This document shows positions 53,691-63,068 of a stretch of 64,000 nt of DNA, piece by piece; position 1 is the stretch's first letter; every line of letters begins with the position of its first letter. A program made the position numbers and the translations under genes. Source of the stretch: Rebecca billardiae RCC1528 (lineage: Eukaryota; Haptophyta). Below the pieces are notes generated by a model, which made no database searches, was not told the DNA's origin, and was given only the letters and a program-made list of their open reading frames with translations. Where the stretch lies: assembly GCA_965240325.2 (NCBI GenBank), contig OZ251233.1:372001-436000 (forward strand), read 5' to 3'.

Positions 53691-56600
53691 TCACATCGCG
53701 GGAGTCACCCTGCGTCCGATGAGGCGGTCGGCGGGAGTCGCATGCAAGCTCAGTACGGGTTGGACGGGAGACGAGTCATCTCGCGACGACTGCTGGCCCT
53801 GAGTGCTGGCTCGGGGCGGCGAGGCAGGCGTCGACGATGATGAGCGTGAAGAGCAGCTGCCGTCACTCGGGGCATCGTCGGGCAGGAAGAACATCGATGT
53901 CGTGCGCGGGCGGAAGCGCACGGTGTCATCCTCGCCGTGGTAGTCCTGCAGCGCGACGGCATCGAGGGTGTGGACACGCCGCCGGTGGCCGCTCGCATTC
54001 TGGCTCGGCCCGCGCACTTGGCGCGCGAGGACAGCCGTCACGCGCTGCCGCTGCTCGTCGGGCCCTTCGTCCTCGTCAGCGGCGGTAGACGGTGCAGCGG
54101 AGCCCTCGCCGCAATGAAGTGACTGCGACCTCCGCTTTGCCCGACCGCCGACGAGCCTTGGCGCGGACATGGATGGGGCGAGGTCCTGCACGCGCGCCTC
54201 AGCCTCGGCGGCAGCCGCGTCGCCGAGCGCGGCCGCCGACGGCTGCATGAAGCTCTCGAGCACCCGGACCACGCCTTTCACGCCCTTCTCGTCCTTGTCC
54301 AGGCTCAGGTCGAGGCCGGCGCTCTCAAACTCGTCGCGCTCTGGGCAGCCGACCGGGTCGCCCGTCATGCCGATGATCATGCCGGTGAAGCCGGCCTCGC
54401 GCAGCTTGCGAGTCGCGACTGTTCCGCTCATGTGAGGCATCTGCGCCCGCCGCGAAGGGGTGTGCACGCGATGGCAGCGGGCACAAGAGGCACAGTGAGC
54501 GGCAAGAGCGCTGGCGCCCCCTCGCCCGCGCCCGCCCGCCCGCGCCTGCCGCCTCCCTGCGCGCGCGCGCGCGCGCACCTGGTTGTCCATCACGATCACA
54601 TCGTACTGCGGCCCGTTCTGGAGGAGAACCTTCTCCACCGCCTCGGCGCCATGCCACGCGCAGTCGTACTCGGCGCCGAGGCGCTCGAAGACGCGGCGGG
54701 GGAAGGTGCGGTGCAGGATGCGGTCGTCGTCCACGTAGAGGCAGCGGAACGAGGGTGGAAACTCGAAGCCCTCGAGCTCGGGCCGGCGCTTTGGCCCCTT
54801 GGTGGGGCGAGCCAGGCCGGGCGCGTCGGTGGGCTGCGGCTGAGCCGTTAGAGCAGCAGTAGCCGCCGCCGTCGCCGCCACCGGCTGCAGTGAATGCTCA
54901 GCTTTGGCAGTCGACGCCGAGGGTGCTGCTGGCGGCTTCCGCGCGCTGGAGTGGTCGCTGCTCGCGAAGTCTTGCTGCTGCGCGCTCTCGCAGATGCCAC
55001 GCCGATCCTCGGACGGTGTCGCGCTCAGGCGGCTCACCGCGAGTCGAGTGTGCAGCGTGGGCGTCGACTTGCCGCTCGAACTGCGGCCCGAAGCCACCGC
55101 GGCCTGATCCGCAAGCCACAAGTTGAGCCGCAGTTCGAAGGTGGTGCCCTGCCCCGGGCCAGCCGAGTCGAGATGCAGCGCGGAGTCGTCGTGCAGCTGG
55201 AGCAGCTGGCGCGTGATGCTCAGCCCAAGCCCCGTGCCCCCGTTGCCCTCCATCTGCCCCTTGCCCACCTGCGAGAAGGGCTCGCCCTTGCGCAGCTGCT
55301 CGAGCTCGTCCGCGCCCAAGCCGATGCCGTTGTCCTTGATGGCGATCACGACGGTCCGCATCTCGGGCATCGCCGCGGGATGGCGCGCGCACGGGCCACT
55401 CGAATCGTTGTCGGCCTGGAGTGGACGGAGCTGGCCTCGCTTGCCCTCCGTGCGCGCGCTGAGCGTGATGGTGCCCCCGCTCTTTGTGAACTTGAGCTGC
55501 GCGCGGGACAGAGGCGTGCGCTTGTCGAGTCAGTGGGGGGAAAGCGCAAGACGCCTCCGCACGTGCGCGCGTGCGCACCGCGGGGCGGGGCGCGGCAGCG
55601 CGGAGGCACAACGCAGCGGCGGGGCAGCGTGGATTGCGCGCGCGCGGCGCGCACCGCGTTCGAGAGGCCGTTGTTCATGCACTGCTGCAGCCGGCGTGCG
55701 TCCGCGATGAAGGGCGTGTTGGCGAGCTCGTGCGTGATCGGCGCGTGGTGGATCGCCACGCCCTTGGCCTCGGCGAGGCCCTTGAACGTCGTGCTGACGG
55801 CGTCGATCAGATGCGATATGATGAACGGCACGGGCACGAGCACCAGCCGGCCGCTGTCAATCCGCTCAAAGTCGAGCATGTCCGAGACGATGTGCTGCAT
55901 GAGCGTGGACATCTTGCCCATCGTCGCCACCAGGTCGATCACCACGGAGCTGCCGACCGGCATGGACGCGTCCAGCTCGTCGAGCATGGAGACGACGTTC
56001 GAGACGGCGAGCAGCGGCGTGCGAAGATCGTGCATCACCATACGGATGAGACGGCTGCGAGCCTGCTTGCCCGCCCGACTCGCCTCGAGCTGCAGCCGCT
56101 GCGCTGCCTCGACTCTCTCGAGCCCTTGTGCGGTTCTCATCGCGCTGCTCGCATCAGCAGAGACACGTGCGGCGGTGTGCTCAAAGTGAAAGTTCGAGCG
56201 GTGGGAGACGACGAGCGAGAGCCTACCCATGAGCATCGCCAGTACAACGAGCACGAAGATGGCGGTTGTCTCGACCGCCTGGCGCACTCCGTATACGGCG
56301 AGCTCGTCGCCTGGCGCGGCCTTGGCCATCGCGAGCGCACGCCGGAGGTTGAGCGCCGCGAGAATGCCCTGCTGGAGCACCAAGTACGCGCTCAGGGTGC
56401 ACGCAGCGACCGCCTGCAGCGGGAGGAACATGGCGGCAAAGGCGGGGATCACGATCAGGTGCGCCGTCGCCCCTCGAAACGCAAACCACCGGGTGGGCGA
56501 CCCAGCATCATCATCGAGCTGGGGTTGGGCGAGCAGCGTCGCGGTCCCGGGCGCCAGGGCAAACGCGGCCAGAACTGCGAGTCCAACGAGTGAGGCAGTC

Positions 56601-57049
56601 GTGAGCACGTCGATGCTGGCAACGGTGAAACTGTGTGCGCTCTGCACCGCAGCGCCGAGAGCCACCAAGCCGAGGGAGACGAGCACGGCGAGCACACCCA
56701 ACCAGCACGTCGTATTGGCGGCGACGGCCTCGTTGGCAACGAAGTTCATCATGGTAAACTCCGCAGCGGTCACCACCGCGAAGAAGAGGGCGAAGAGGAC
56801 ACCGGATAGCATCAGGCGTCGTGCGTACAGTGCACGCAGCTCTGTGCTGTATGCGCGCTCGTCCTGCTCATCGGCAAAGCTGAGCGTGCGCGTGAACTTG
56901 GGCGCGGGCACATCGAACGTCGGGAGCGTGTCTGGCATGGACTGCTTGGTACTCGACGACGAGGTGCTGGCATCAGGAGTGTGAGCGGCGCCGACGGCGC
57001 ACTCGACGTCACATAGTTGGCCTTGCGGATGCACCTCCGCCGAGCGCAT
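53691..57049 (-). CDS. Membrane hybrid histidine kinase with receiver domain
   Basis: Three exons (57049-55655, 55496-54579, 54440-53691), all phase 0, give 1,020 residues; a start at 56939 (MPDTLPTFDVPA) is an alternative. Six hydrophobic segments at about residues 75-280 form the sensor. The HisKA box MVMHDLRTPLLAVSNVV carries the phospho-accepting His near residue 340. The ATPase domain has the N box NGLSNALKFTKSGG, rebuilt across intron 1, G1 IKDNGIGLG and G2 GGTGLGLSITRQLL. The receiver has CLYVDDD near 717, the acceptor Asp in VIVMDNQMPHMSG near 769, rebuilt across intron 2, then MTGD and the Lys of LSLDKDEKG. It should autophosphorylate and relay phosphate to its own receiver. No PAS or GAF domain is visible, so the signal is unknown. 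A 200-residue Ser/Arg-rich tail follows. Confidence 0.92.
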
Positions 57050-57364
57050 GCCCAGAAGCCGTCGGAGCGTGCCGTTCGCGAGCTGGTCGAGGAAGGTGCG
57101 AAGGTCTGCACCGGGACGTGGGGTGTCGCGAAATTCTCAGGCCTTCGATGGAGAACCGCACGCGTGGGTGGAGAATGCATCGCCGAGTCACGGGGAGTCG
57201 GTAATACCGATTCACACATTCAAACTACCCCCCGTAGGTACAGTATTCAATAGGCACCCAAACGTTTGATAAGTGTAAATGGGGGAATCATAGTATATAT
57301 ATGGCGTGATTCTTCGGATCATTCTCCATTGAATATGATCGACGTTAACCAACATGATTGCTGG

Positions 57365-57466
57365 TGGGTGAGGGTGGTGGTTGGTTGGGGGCTGGCCAGG
57401 GTAGGGCTGGAGGCTTCGGCCGCCAGCCTGATCACCCGGAGCCCGTTATAAAGGGGAATTTAAAAA
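57365..57466 (+). repeat. 102-base dispersed repeat, copy 2
   Basis: Identical to 11345-11446. It is followed by a run of ten A in total and then CATTACC, again suggesting a retroposon 3' end. Confidence 0.9.
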
Positions 57467-57580
57467 AAAAACATTACCCCTCTACCCAGTAGTACCCCAG
57501 GGCCATCAAGGGCCCTTGGGGCCATATCCCTACCCGACGATTTTACCCGAGCCAGCCTGGCGAGCGGTGGGGACTACTGT

Positions 57581-57611
57581 GCTGTGTGCGTCTCTTATTC
57601 TTAGTAAACTG
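57581..57611 (+). repeat. Short dispersed repeat, copy B (partial)
   Basis: Thirty-one bases, GCTGTGTGCGTCTCTTATTC then TTAGTAAACTG, identical to the end of copy A on the opposite strand. Confidence 0.7.
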
Positions 57612-58659
57612 TATCATAGTCATCCTGCTGAGCAAACGGGCTGGTCAAGTTTTGACGATGTTGAGAATCATCTAGCTATCGGGATTCTCCTCCGACTGTG
57701 ATTCCCTACTTTAACTTCTCATGCATGCGTATCGCAACCGACCGTGGCGCCACTTGGTCGCCTCGGACTGACCCCCTCGGTCGGACTACCGACTGCCCGT
57801 CAGCCCGTGCTCGGACGGGCCTGAGCCCGAGGCCCGGCAGAGGCCGCTGAGAGGCAAGACGACCGGAGCGCGCGACGAGTCGTTGGCTGTCAGAGTCAGT
57901 GACGAACCCGGTGGCAGGTTGGCGTGGTCACACGCCGGGCCGCGGTCACGCCTCCGACGATTCACGGGCTCAGGGAGTCAGGCATCGTCAGGCATCGCGC
58001 CCGATCGCGGCCTGCCGGAATAAAGTATAAGCTATCAGTCACGAAGTCTGAGTCATCCGAAGGCTCAGAGCCAGTTACAGGCGTCAGCCTCAGACACAGG
58101 CGTCAGACCTAGGTGGCCGGTGCCCGGGTGGCCGGTGCGGCCGCAAGCGGCCGACCGGTGCCACACGACTGCGCTTAATTCTGCTCGCGGTCGGTCGAAG
58201 ACCAGTTGTAGCGCCAGGACCCACTATGCTGAGACTGGTACACTCACAGCCAGCCAGCCCACAGCCTGCTGAGGGGGTAAACTTCCATCCCTGCCAGGCC
58301 AGCCTGCCTGCCATCGTGGACCGTGGTGACTAACAGTCCAGCACCACCTCGCTGCACCTGTCAGGCAATTGCGCACCTGCACTCATTGACTCAATTTCTC
58401 TGACTGCGAGTCAGCCCACACACCTGCCTAGCTCATACCCACCTGGTCTGTAAGGGCGATACGCAGTGTCTGGGCTGGGGTACAGCCAAACACAACTCAC
58501 AAGTACTGTAGGTTATTGCCAATTGTTCAGAGGGGGCTGTACATAGCCATATATATAGGACTGATAGGAGGGCGACAGGCGCAGTCATGATGCAGTTTAC
58601 TATGTTTTGACGTGTGATTGACGCCATCCAACACTGCACAAAGACACCGGTAGCTAACG

Positions 58660-58812
58660 CCGGTCTGTGGCCGAGTGGGAGTACTGGCGTGCTCTTGCGT
58701 CTGAGGTCGTGGGTTCAAAACCAGTTTCCAGGTCTCTCTTCGGAGAGCGTGCGATGAAGGATGGCGCGGCAACCTGCCACCGTGAGCCTTACGCACGTTA
58801 AAACAAATAAAC
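58660..58812 (+). mobile_element. tRNA-derived SINE-like element
   Basis: An RNA polymerase III A box TGGCCGAGTGG (58668-58678) and B box GGTTCAAAACC (58712-58722) stand 33 bases apart, as in a tRNA. The flanks do not close into an acceptor stem and the T stem is imperfect, so it is not a working tRNA. Downstream are a perfect CTCTC-TTCG-GAGAG hairpin, a GC-rich body and an A-rich end (GTTAAAACAAATAAAC). This is the layout of a tRNA-derived SINE. No second copy was found in this window. Confidence 0.6.
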
Positions 58813-59101
58813 TGTACTACTTATTATTATTGTCGGCCATTACCATTCCTAGGCAGATCAGTGCTGACTGACTCGGCTAGTATTCATCAAATATGTCATC
58901 ATCAGAGTCATGACGTCAGTCGCCGACAAGAGCGGGTTAGGATGACAGACAGACTGAGACTCTGTGGCAATCGTGATCGTCCGCCGTTGCCACGATGAAC
59001 CTGCTGCAAGTCTTCGCTCGTCAGTCTGTCAGTCTGGTCGGGACGACAGCGTCATAGTTAGTTCACCATATGTTCACCCAAAGACTCAACTACAGTAGAC
59101 T

Positions 59102-59644
59102 CTAGAGTGAGCAGAGTGAGGCCATGGTTTCTGACATGCTGTCGGTCAGAGGCGCGAGCTCATTGCCATCGGCGATAGCGCGCCGGCGGACTGTTGGGAA
59201 CTCCGCACGACGTATGTGCTCCAGCCGACGCTCGAGATCCGTCAGCCTGTCTTCCCACTGCTGGTGATACGCAGGCACGTCCGCCGGGTCAGTACATACC
59301 AGCGGACCGACGCCGAGGGGATGCTTGTGAGCAAACGCGTCTTCGAGGTCGATGAGCCGCCTGTCTTTCAGAGTGTACTCCTTCCGAAGAGCTTCCCCAC
59401 TCATCGCCCATCCATTGCACTGGCTGAAGATTTGGTGAAACAGCTTGTTCACGCGCCGGAGAGCCAACACCGCCGCCAAGTCAAAGGCCTCGTCCTCCGC
59501 CTCCTTAGTATCGCAAGGCTCGTAGCGGAGCATCACAGTCCACAGCGCTTGGCATAGGTCCTCTCGGTGCTGAAATGGCGCCTCGGGCTCTGCGGTAGGA
59601 GGGCTGGCGACGCTGAGATCGGCGAGCTTTCGCGACACGTCCAT
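59102..59644 (-). CDS. Hypothetical protein, possibly F-box-like
   Basis: One exon, 180 residues, with moderate G+C and normal amino-acid use, so it is very likely real. The middle stretch AFDLAAVLALRRVNKLFHQI looks like an F-box-type helix pair (L...L..vnk.f..i), which would link it to ubiquitin ligases, but conservation cannot be judged. A helical, charged C-terminus (WEDRLTDLERRLEHIRRAEF) follows. No signal peptide or membrane segment. It is divergent from the gene at 59887, with 242 bases between start codons. Confidence 0.7.
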   Translation of the reverse strand: MDVSRKLADLSVASPPTAEPEAPFQHREDLCQALWTVMLRYEPCDTKEAEDEAFDLAAVLALRRVNKLFHQIFSQCNGWAMSGEALRKEYTLKDRRLIDLEDAFAHKHPLGVGPLVCTDPADVPAYHQQWEDRLTDLERRLEHIRRAEFPTVRRRAIADGNELAPLTDSMSETMASLCSL

Positions 59645-59886
59645 GCTCGTCGCGGGGAGGAGGTTGAGCGGCGAAATGCGCTTTCAGCGATGACAGCAGC
59701 GTGCGTGTTCAACACGCGCAAAGTGCTTGCACTGCAGGTGAACGAACGGAAGCGCAGAGGTTCAGTCCTGTACATCTGTCCGGATGTTCATCGCCTTGCG
59801 CAATTGATGGGCTTTGGTTGATTGAGACGGCAAAGGAATCAAGGGACGGCCTGGAGACGGCCCCGTTCCCGCCCTTTTCGTCCGAC

Positions 59887-60387
59887 ATGCTGCTGCGTAC
59901 TCTCGCGCCCCTCTGCGTCTCCTCGCGCCTCTCGAGGTGCCGCACAACTGCTCCACGCGCGTACCTCGCAGTGGAGGCGTGCAGCAAGGCGCGTTTCAAG
60001 CAGCTCATGCCCGAAGCCTCGGCTTTCCTCAACTCCATCCCGCCGTGGGGCTCCCCGGACACAAGGCACATTGCTTGGTACGAAAGCGAGAATGGAGCAG
60101 GGCTGGTGGTCGAGGCGTCGCACGACGAGCTCAAGTACTACTGGATGGTGCTGGGCAAGCCCAAGCAGTTTCCAATCATGTCCTGGGCCGAGAGCGAGGA
60201 CGGCGAGCGCCGGCTTAGCGCGGAGGTGGGCGACTGCGGCGAGGACGAGGAGCGCGCCCACAGGCTCGTGCAGGAGCGGCTGAGTGCGTACGAGCGCACC
60301 GGGCTGCCGCATGTGGACTTCCATCCCGGCGCGCTGGTTCAGGTAAGGCAGGTGCTTGTGGAGCCACCACGAACGTCGCCACAATAG
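59887..60387 (+). CDS. Hypothetical protein with mitochondrial-type N-terminus
   Basis: One exon, 166 residues from the ATG at 59887 (MLLRTLAPLCVSSRLSRCRT), an Arg/Ser/Leu-rich start without acids that suggests organelle targeting. The body includes KQLMPEASAFLNSIPPWGSP, HIAWYESENGAGLVVEASHD, LKYYWMVLGKPKQFPIMSW and a charged helix. No family is recognised. A good donor (CAG/GTAAGG) stands at 60341 within the last codons, so the protein may in fact continue in a further exon and the last 15 residues may be intron; no clear downstream exon was found. Confidence 0.6.
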   Translation: MLLRTLAPLCVSSRLSRCRTTAPRAYLAVEACSKARFKQLMPEASAFLNSIPPWGSPDTRHIAWYESENGAGLVVEASHDELKYYWMVLGKPKQFPIMSWAESEDGERRLSAEVGDCGEDEERAHRLVQERLSAYERTGLPHVDFHPGALVQVRQVLVEPPRTSPQ

Positions 60388-60762
60388 CATACCCATGGGC
60401 GTGCTGCATCTGCTGCATCGAGTGCGGCCGGATTGGCGGGCGCCCGGATTCGGTCACGACCGCCTGGCACTTCGACCGATTGGCGATACGGCGGATTCCG
60501 GCCCCGGGGCGTGCACGTCATAACAATATATATGATATTATTCGTCAGCAGATGATAGCGCTCAGCGCAGTCGACTACAATCAGGCCGGACGACGACGCG
60601 AGATGATAAATGCGCATGCCAGAATTGCTCTGCTGGCTCTCAGCTCGGATCCGCGACCGCGTGATCGGGCAGGCGACGGCGCCGCGCCCGCTGGCAGTCA
60701 GCTAGATGAGACTCACGGCGGACACCGCCAGCCTCGGAGCCGGGCAGGCGGAGACGGCGCGG
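60388..60762. other. Intergenic, or possible unplaced 3' exon
   Basis: No repeat is seen. If the donor at 60341 is used, a short final exon of the upstream gene might lie here. Confidence 0.4.
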
Positions 60763-62457
60763 CTACTCGGAGTCGCTGTTGCCGTCGAAGCTGCCGCCGT
60801 CGTACGGTCCGTACATGCTGGACACGTCCTCGCCACAGCTGCCGCACCACACGCCCTCTGCCGTGCTGCCCGAGACGATGAGAAGCCCGCCGCAGCTGGG
60901 GCACTGCTCGTCCTCGTCCAAGTCGGTGTCCTCATCGTCCTCGTGCTCCACAGCGCCGCCGCCGCCGGCGGCGGCCCAGGGGGGCGCGGCGACCTGCGGG
61001 GGCGGGTAGAGCCCCGCAGCGTGCCCCGCCTCGTCCGTCCACTCGGCCCCGCGAAGCTCGCCATACTGCTCAAGGAAATGCGCTTCCAACACGAGCCTCA
61101 TCACGTCGAGAGTGGGCTCGTGCAGCGGCTCACGGCCGACGGTCTGGGTCGCGAGGTCCTCGATCGCGCCCCGGTGCTCGTGCAGCGCGAGGGCGCGCAC
61201 CCCGGCGAGGAGCTTGCGGTCTTCGGCGCGCTGGGCGCTCAGTTCCCACGGCGCGCGCATGGCGTCGGTGCGCGCAAGCGGAGCCAGCGCGCAGAGCACC
61301 GCGTGGCACCCAAGCGCACGCTCGGGGTCGGCCGCGGCGCTGTCGAGCACGAGGTGGCGGAGGATGGGGTTCACGGCGTCGAGGAAGCGCGTCGCCCTCG
61401 CCCAGCGCTCCTTCCGCCCGAACCTGTCCTGCCGCTCACTGATGCTCGAGGCCAGCGTGACGCACGCGATGATGGCGCGCGCCGCCCAGCCGCGAAGCGC
61501 GCGCCGGTGCGGCTTCAGCGTGTGTGGCGGCTTGGCGAAGAAATGGCGCACCGCGCGGCTCACAAAGGCCACGGCCGAGGCTGGCGTGTGCGTCGAGAGC
61601 GCGCCGAGCGCGCACATCGCCGAGCCCACCACCGGCGTGCACCGCTCCGCCTGCACCACCGCCTGCAGCGCGCGGCGCGCGCGCTCGTGCGCGCCGTGGC
61701 TGCCCGCCGCCGCGCCGAGCAGCAGCAGCGCCTCGAGCGAGCCGTGCCCGGGTCCGTTCGGCCGGCCAGCGGGGGAGGGCGGGCGCTGGAGGCGCTGGGT
61801 CACGGCGACGGAGAGGAGGAGCGCCTGCTTCGTCACGTGCGCGCGCGCGTGCTCGAGCGCGGACGCATCCGCCTCCGTCGCCGTGGCCGCCACGCCCAGC
61901 TGGGCGGAGAGGCGCTCGCACGCGCTGCGCACCACCGCCAGCCGCGCGTCCCAGCGGAAGGCGGTGCGCTCGCGGCGCGACGAGGATCCGCCCGGCGCGG
62001 GTTGCACCGACGCCGTGTCCGCGAGGCAGTCCATCCGCGCGGGCATGGGTGGCGGCGCGGGCGGCGCCGGCCTCTTCATCCGAGTGAGCACACACTTGTT
62101 GTGCACGTTCTCGAGCAGCTCCACGGGCCACGGCGCGCGGCTGCACGCGCGATTGACGCACGCGAGCCGGAGGAAGAAGCGCATGTCGATGGCCGTCTTC
62201 TCGCCGATGGCGGAGCGCACGTACTGCGCGCCGATCGCGCTGATGAGGTCGGCGTCTGCAAAGAGCTCATCCCAGCTCGTCACCGCTGGCGCGGTCGCAG
62301 CGCGCGCCGCGGGGTCGGTGGTGACCGAGAGTGTGGCGCGCCGTGCGGCCGAGGGCCTCGCGCGCAGGTCGGCATTCTGATGCCCGAGCACGTCGGTGAG
62401 CACGTAGGGCGTCGGCCCGGCCGCCTTGCGGAGCTGCACGCCCTTTGTCGTCGCCAT
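60763..62457 (-). CDS. Hypothetical protein with helical repeats and C-terminal zinc ribbon
   Basis: One exon, 564 residues from the ATG at 62457 (MATTKGVQLRKAAGPTPYVL); an in-frame ATG at 62535 would add 26 residues and overlap the space before the SNARE gene. Residues about 60-130 (SWDELFADADLISAIGAQYV, FFLRLACVNRACSRA) resemble an F-box or similar helical domain. The middle is a series of Ala/Leu-rich helices (MCALGALSTHTPASAVAFV, CHAVLCALAPLAR) that could form an ARM/HEAT-type solenoid. After an acidic stretch (HEDDEDTDLDEDEQ) the C-terminus has CPSCGG and WCGSCGED, two C-x-x-C pairs about 15 residues apart, a rubredoxin-like zinc ribbon. No function can be assigned. It is divergent from the SNARE gene, 114 bases away. 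Confidence 0.75.
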   Translation of the reverse strand: MATTKGVQLRKAAGPTPYVLTDVLGHQNADLRARPSAARRATLSVTTDPAARAATAPAVTSWDELFADADLISAIGAQYVRSAIGEKTAIDMRFFLRLACVNRACSRAPWPVELLENVHNKCVLTRMKRPAPPAPPPMPARMDCLADTASVQPAPGGSSSRRERTAFRWDARLAVVRSACERLSAQLGVAATATEADASALEHARAHVTKQALLLSVAVTQRLQRPPSPAGRPNGPGHGSLEALLLLGAAAGSHGAHERARRALQAVVQAERCTPVVGSAMCALGALSTHTPASAVAFVSRAVRHFFAKPPHTLKPHRRALRGWAARAIIACVTLASSISERQDRFGRKERWARATRFLDAVNPILRHLVLDSAAADPERALGCHAVLCALAPLARTDAMRAPWELSAQRAEDRKLLAGVRALALHEHRGAIEDLATQTVGREPLHEPTLDVMRLVLEAHFLEQYGELRGAEWTDEAGHAAGLYPPPQVAAPPWAAAGGGGAVEHEDDEDTDLDEDEQCPSCGGLLIVSGSTAEGVWCGSCGEDVSSMYGPYDGGSFDGNSDSE

Positions 62458-62571
62458 TCGAACGAGAGCGGCGTGCCTTGGTCTTGGTGATGGCCGATTG
62501 GCCGGTGTCGCAAGTGGGTCCGGGAGCCACCGCAAAGCCGGACGCAGGCACCGTCCCGGTGCGTCACTGGC

Positions 62572-63068
62572 ATGGATGCGCCCGCGCGCAAGGCCGGAGC
62601 AGGTGGCAACATGTCGAAAGCTGAGCGGCAGGCACTCCTTGGATCGGTCGACCTGGAGAAGCGCACGCCGTCTGACCGGCTGAAGCAGGCGCAGCGCGTC
62701 GTCGCGGACACAGAGGACATCGGTGCGTGGGGTGCGCGCGCGGCGTGGACGCCTCCGCGCCAGCGCTCACACAGGTGCCCCGCGGTGTGCCACGCGGCGC
62801 CGCAGGCTCGGGCATTCTCAGCGATCTGCGCGCGCAGCGTGAGGTTCTGGCGCGCTCAAAAGCCGCGCTGGACACCTCCGACGTGGACCTCGACCGTGGC
62901 CGCCGCCTCCTGCGCTCGATGGCGCACCGCGCACAAGCGCACCGCGCAGCCACCACCGGCATCTGCGTGGCAGTGGTCGTCTTCTTCGCGTTCCTGATGT
63001 TCTGGCAGGGCGGCGGGGCGAGCGAAGAGACGAGCGGGGCTGCAGACTCGGCCACCGCGCCCCCGTGA
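62572..63068 (+). CDS. Short Vti1-like Qb-SNARE
   Basis: Two exons, 62572-62722 and 62806-63068, joined in phase 1 (GTGCGT...CAG), give 137 residues. The join restores the Qb-SNARE sequence: KQAQRVVADTEDIGSGILSD, LRAQREVLARSKAALDTSDV, DLDRGRRLLRSMAHRAQAHR, followed by a tail anchor (TGICVAVVVFFAFLMFW). The Gln at the zero layer (LRAQRE) and 'TE.IG..IL..L..QRE.L' are the Vti1 hallmarks. Vti1 proteins pair with other SNAREs in Golgi, endosome and vacuole fusion. Usual Vti1 proteins have about 220 residues with an N-terminal Habc three-helix domain; it is absent here, leaving only about 25 residues before the motif. An upstream exon is unlikely because a divergent gene begins 114 bases away. Confidence 0.85.

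Larger units (their letters stand above)
57050..59101. other. Intergenic region with mobile-element fragments
   Basis: No protein gene is supported. It contains the second copy of the 102-base repeat, a fragment of the short dispersed repeat and a SINE-like element, listed separately. The remainder is mixed-composition DNA. Confidence 0.6.
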
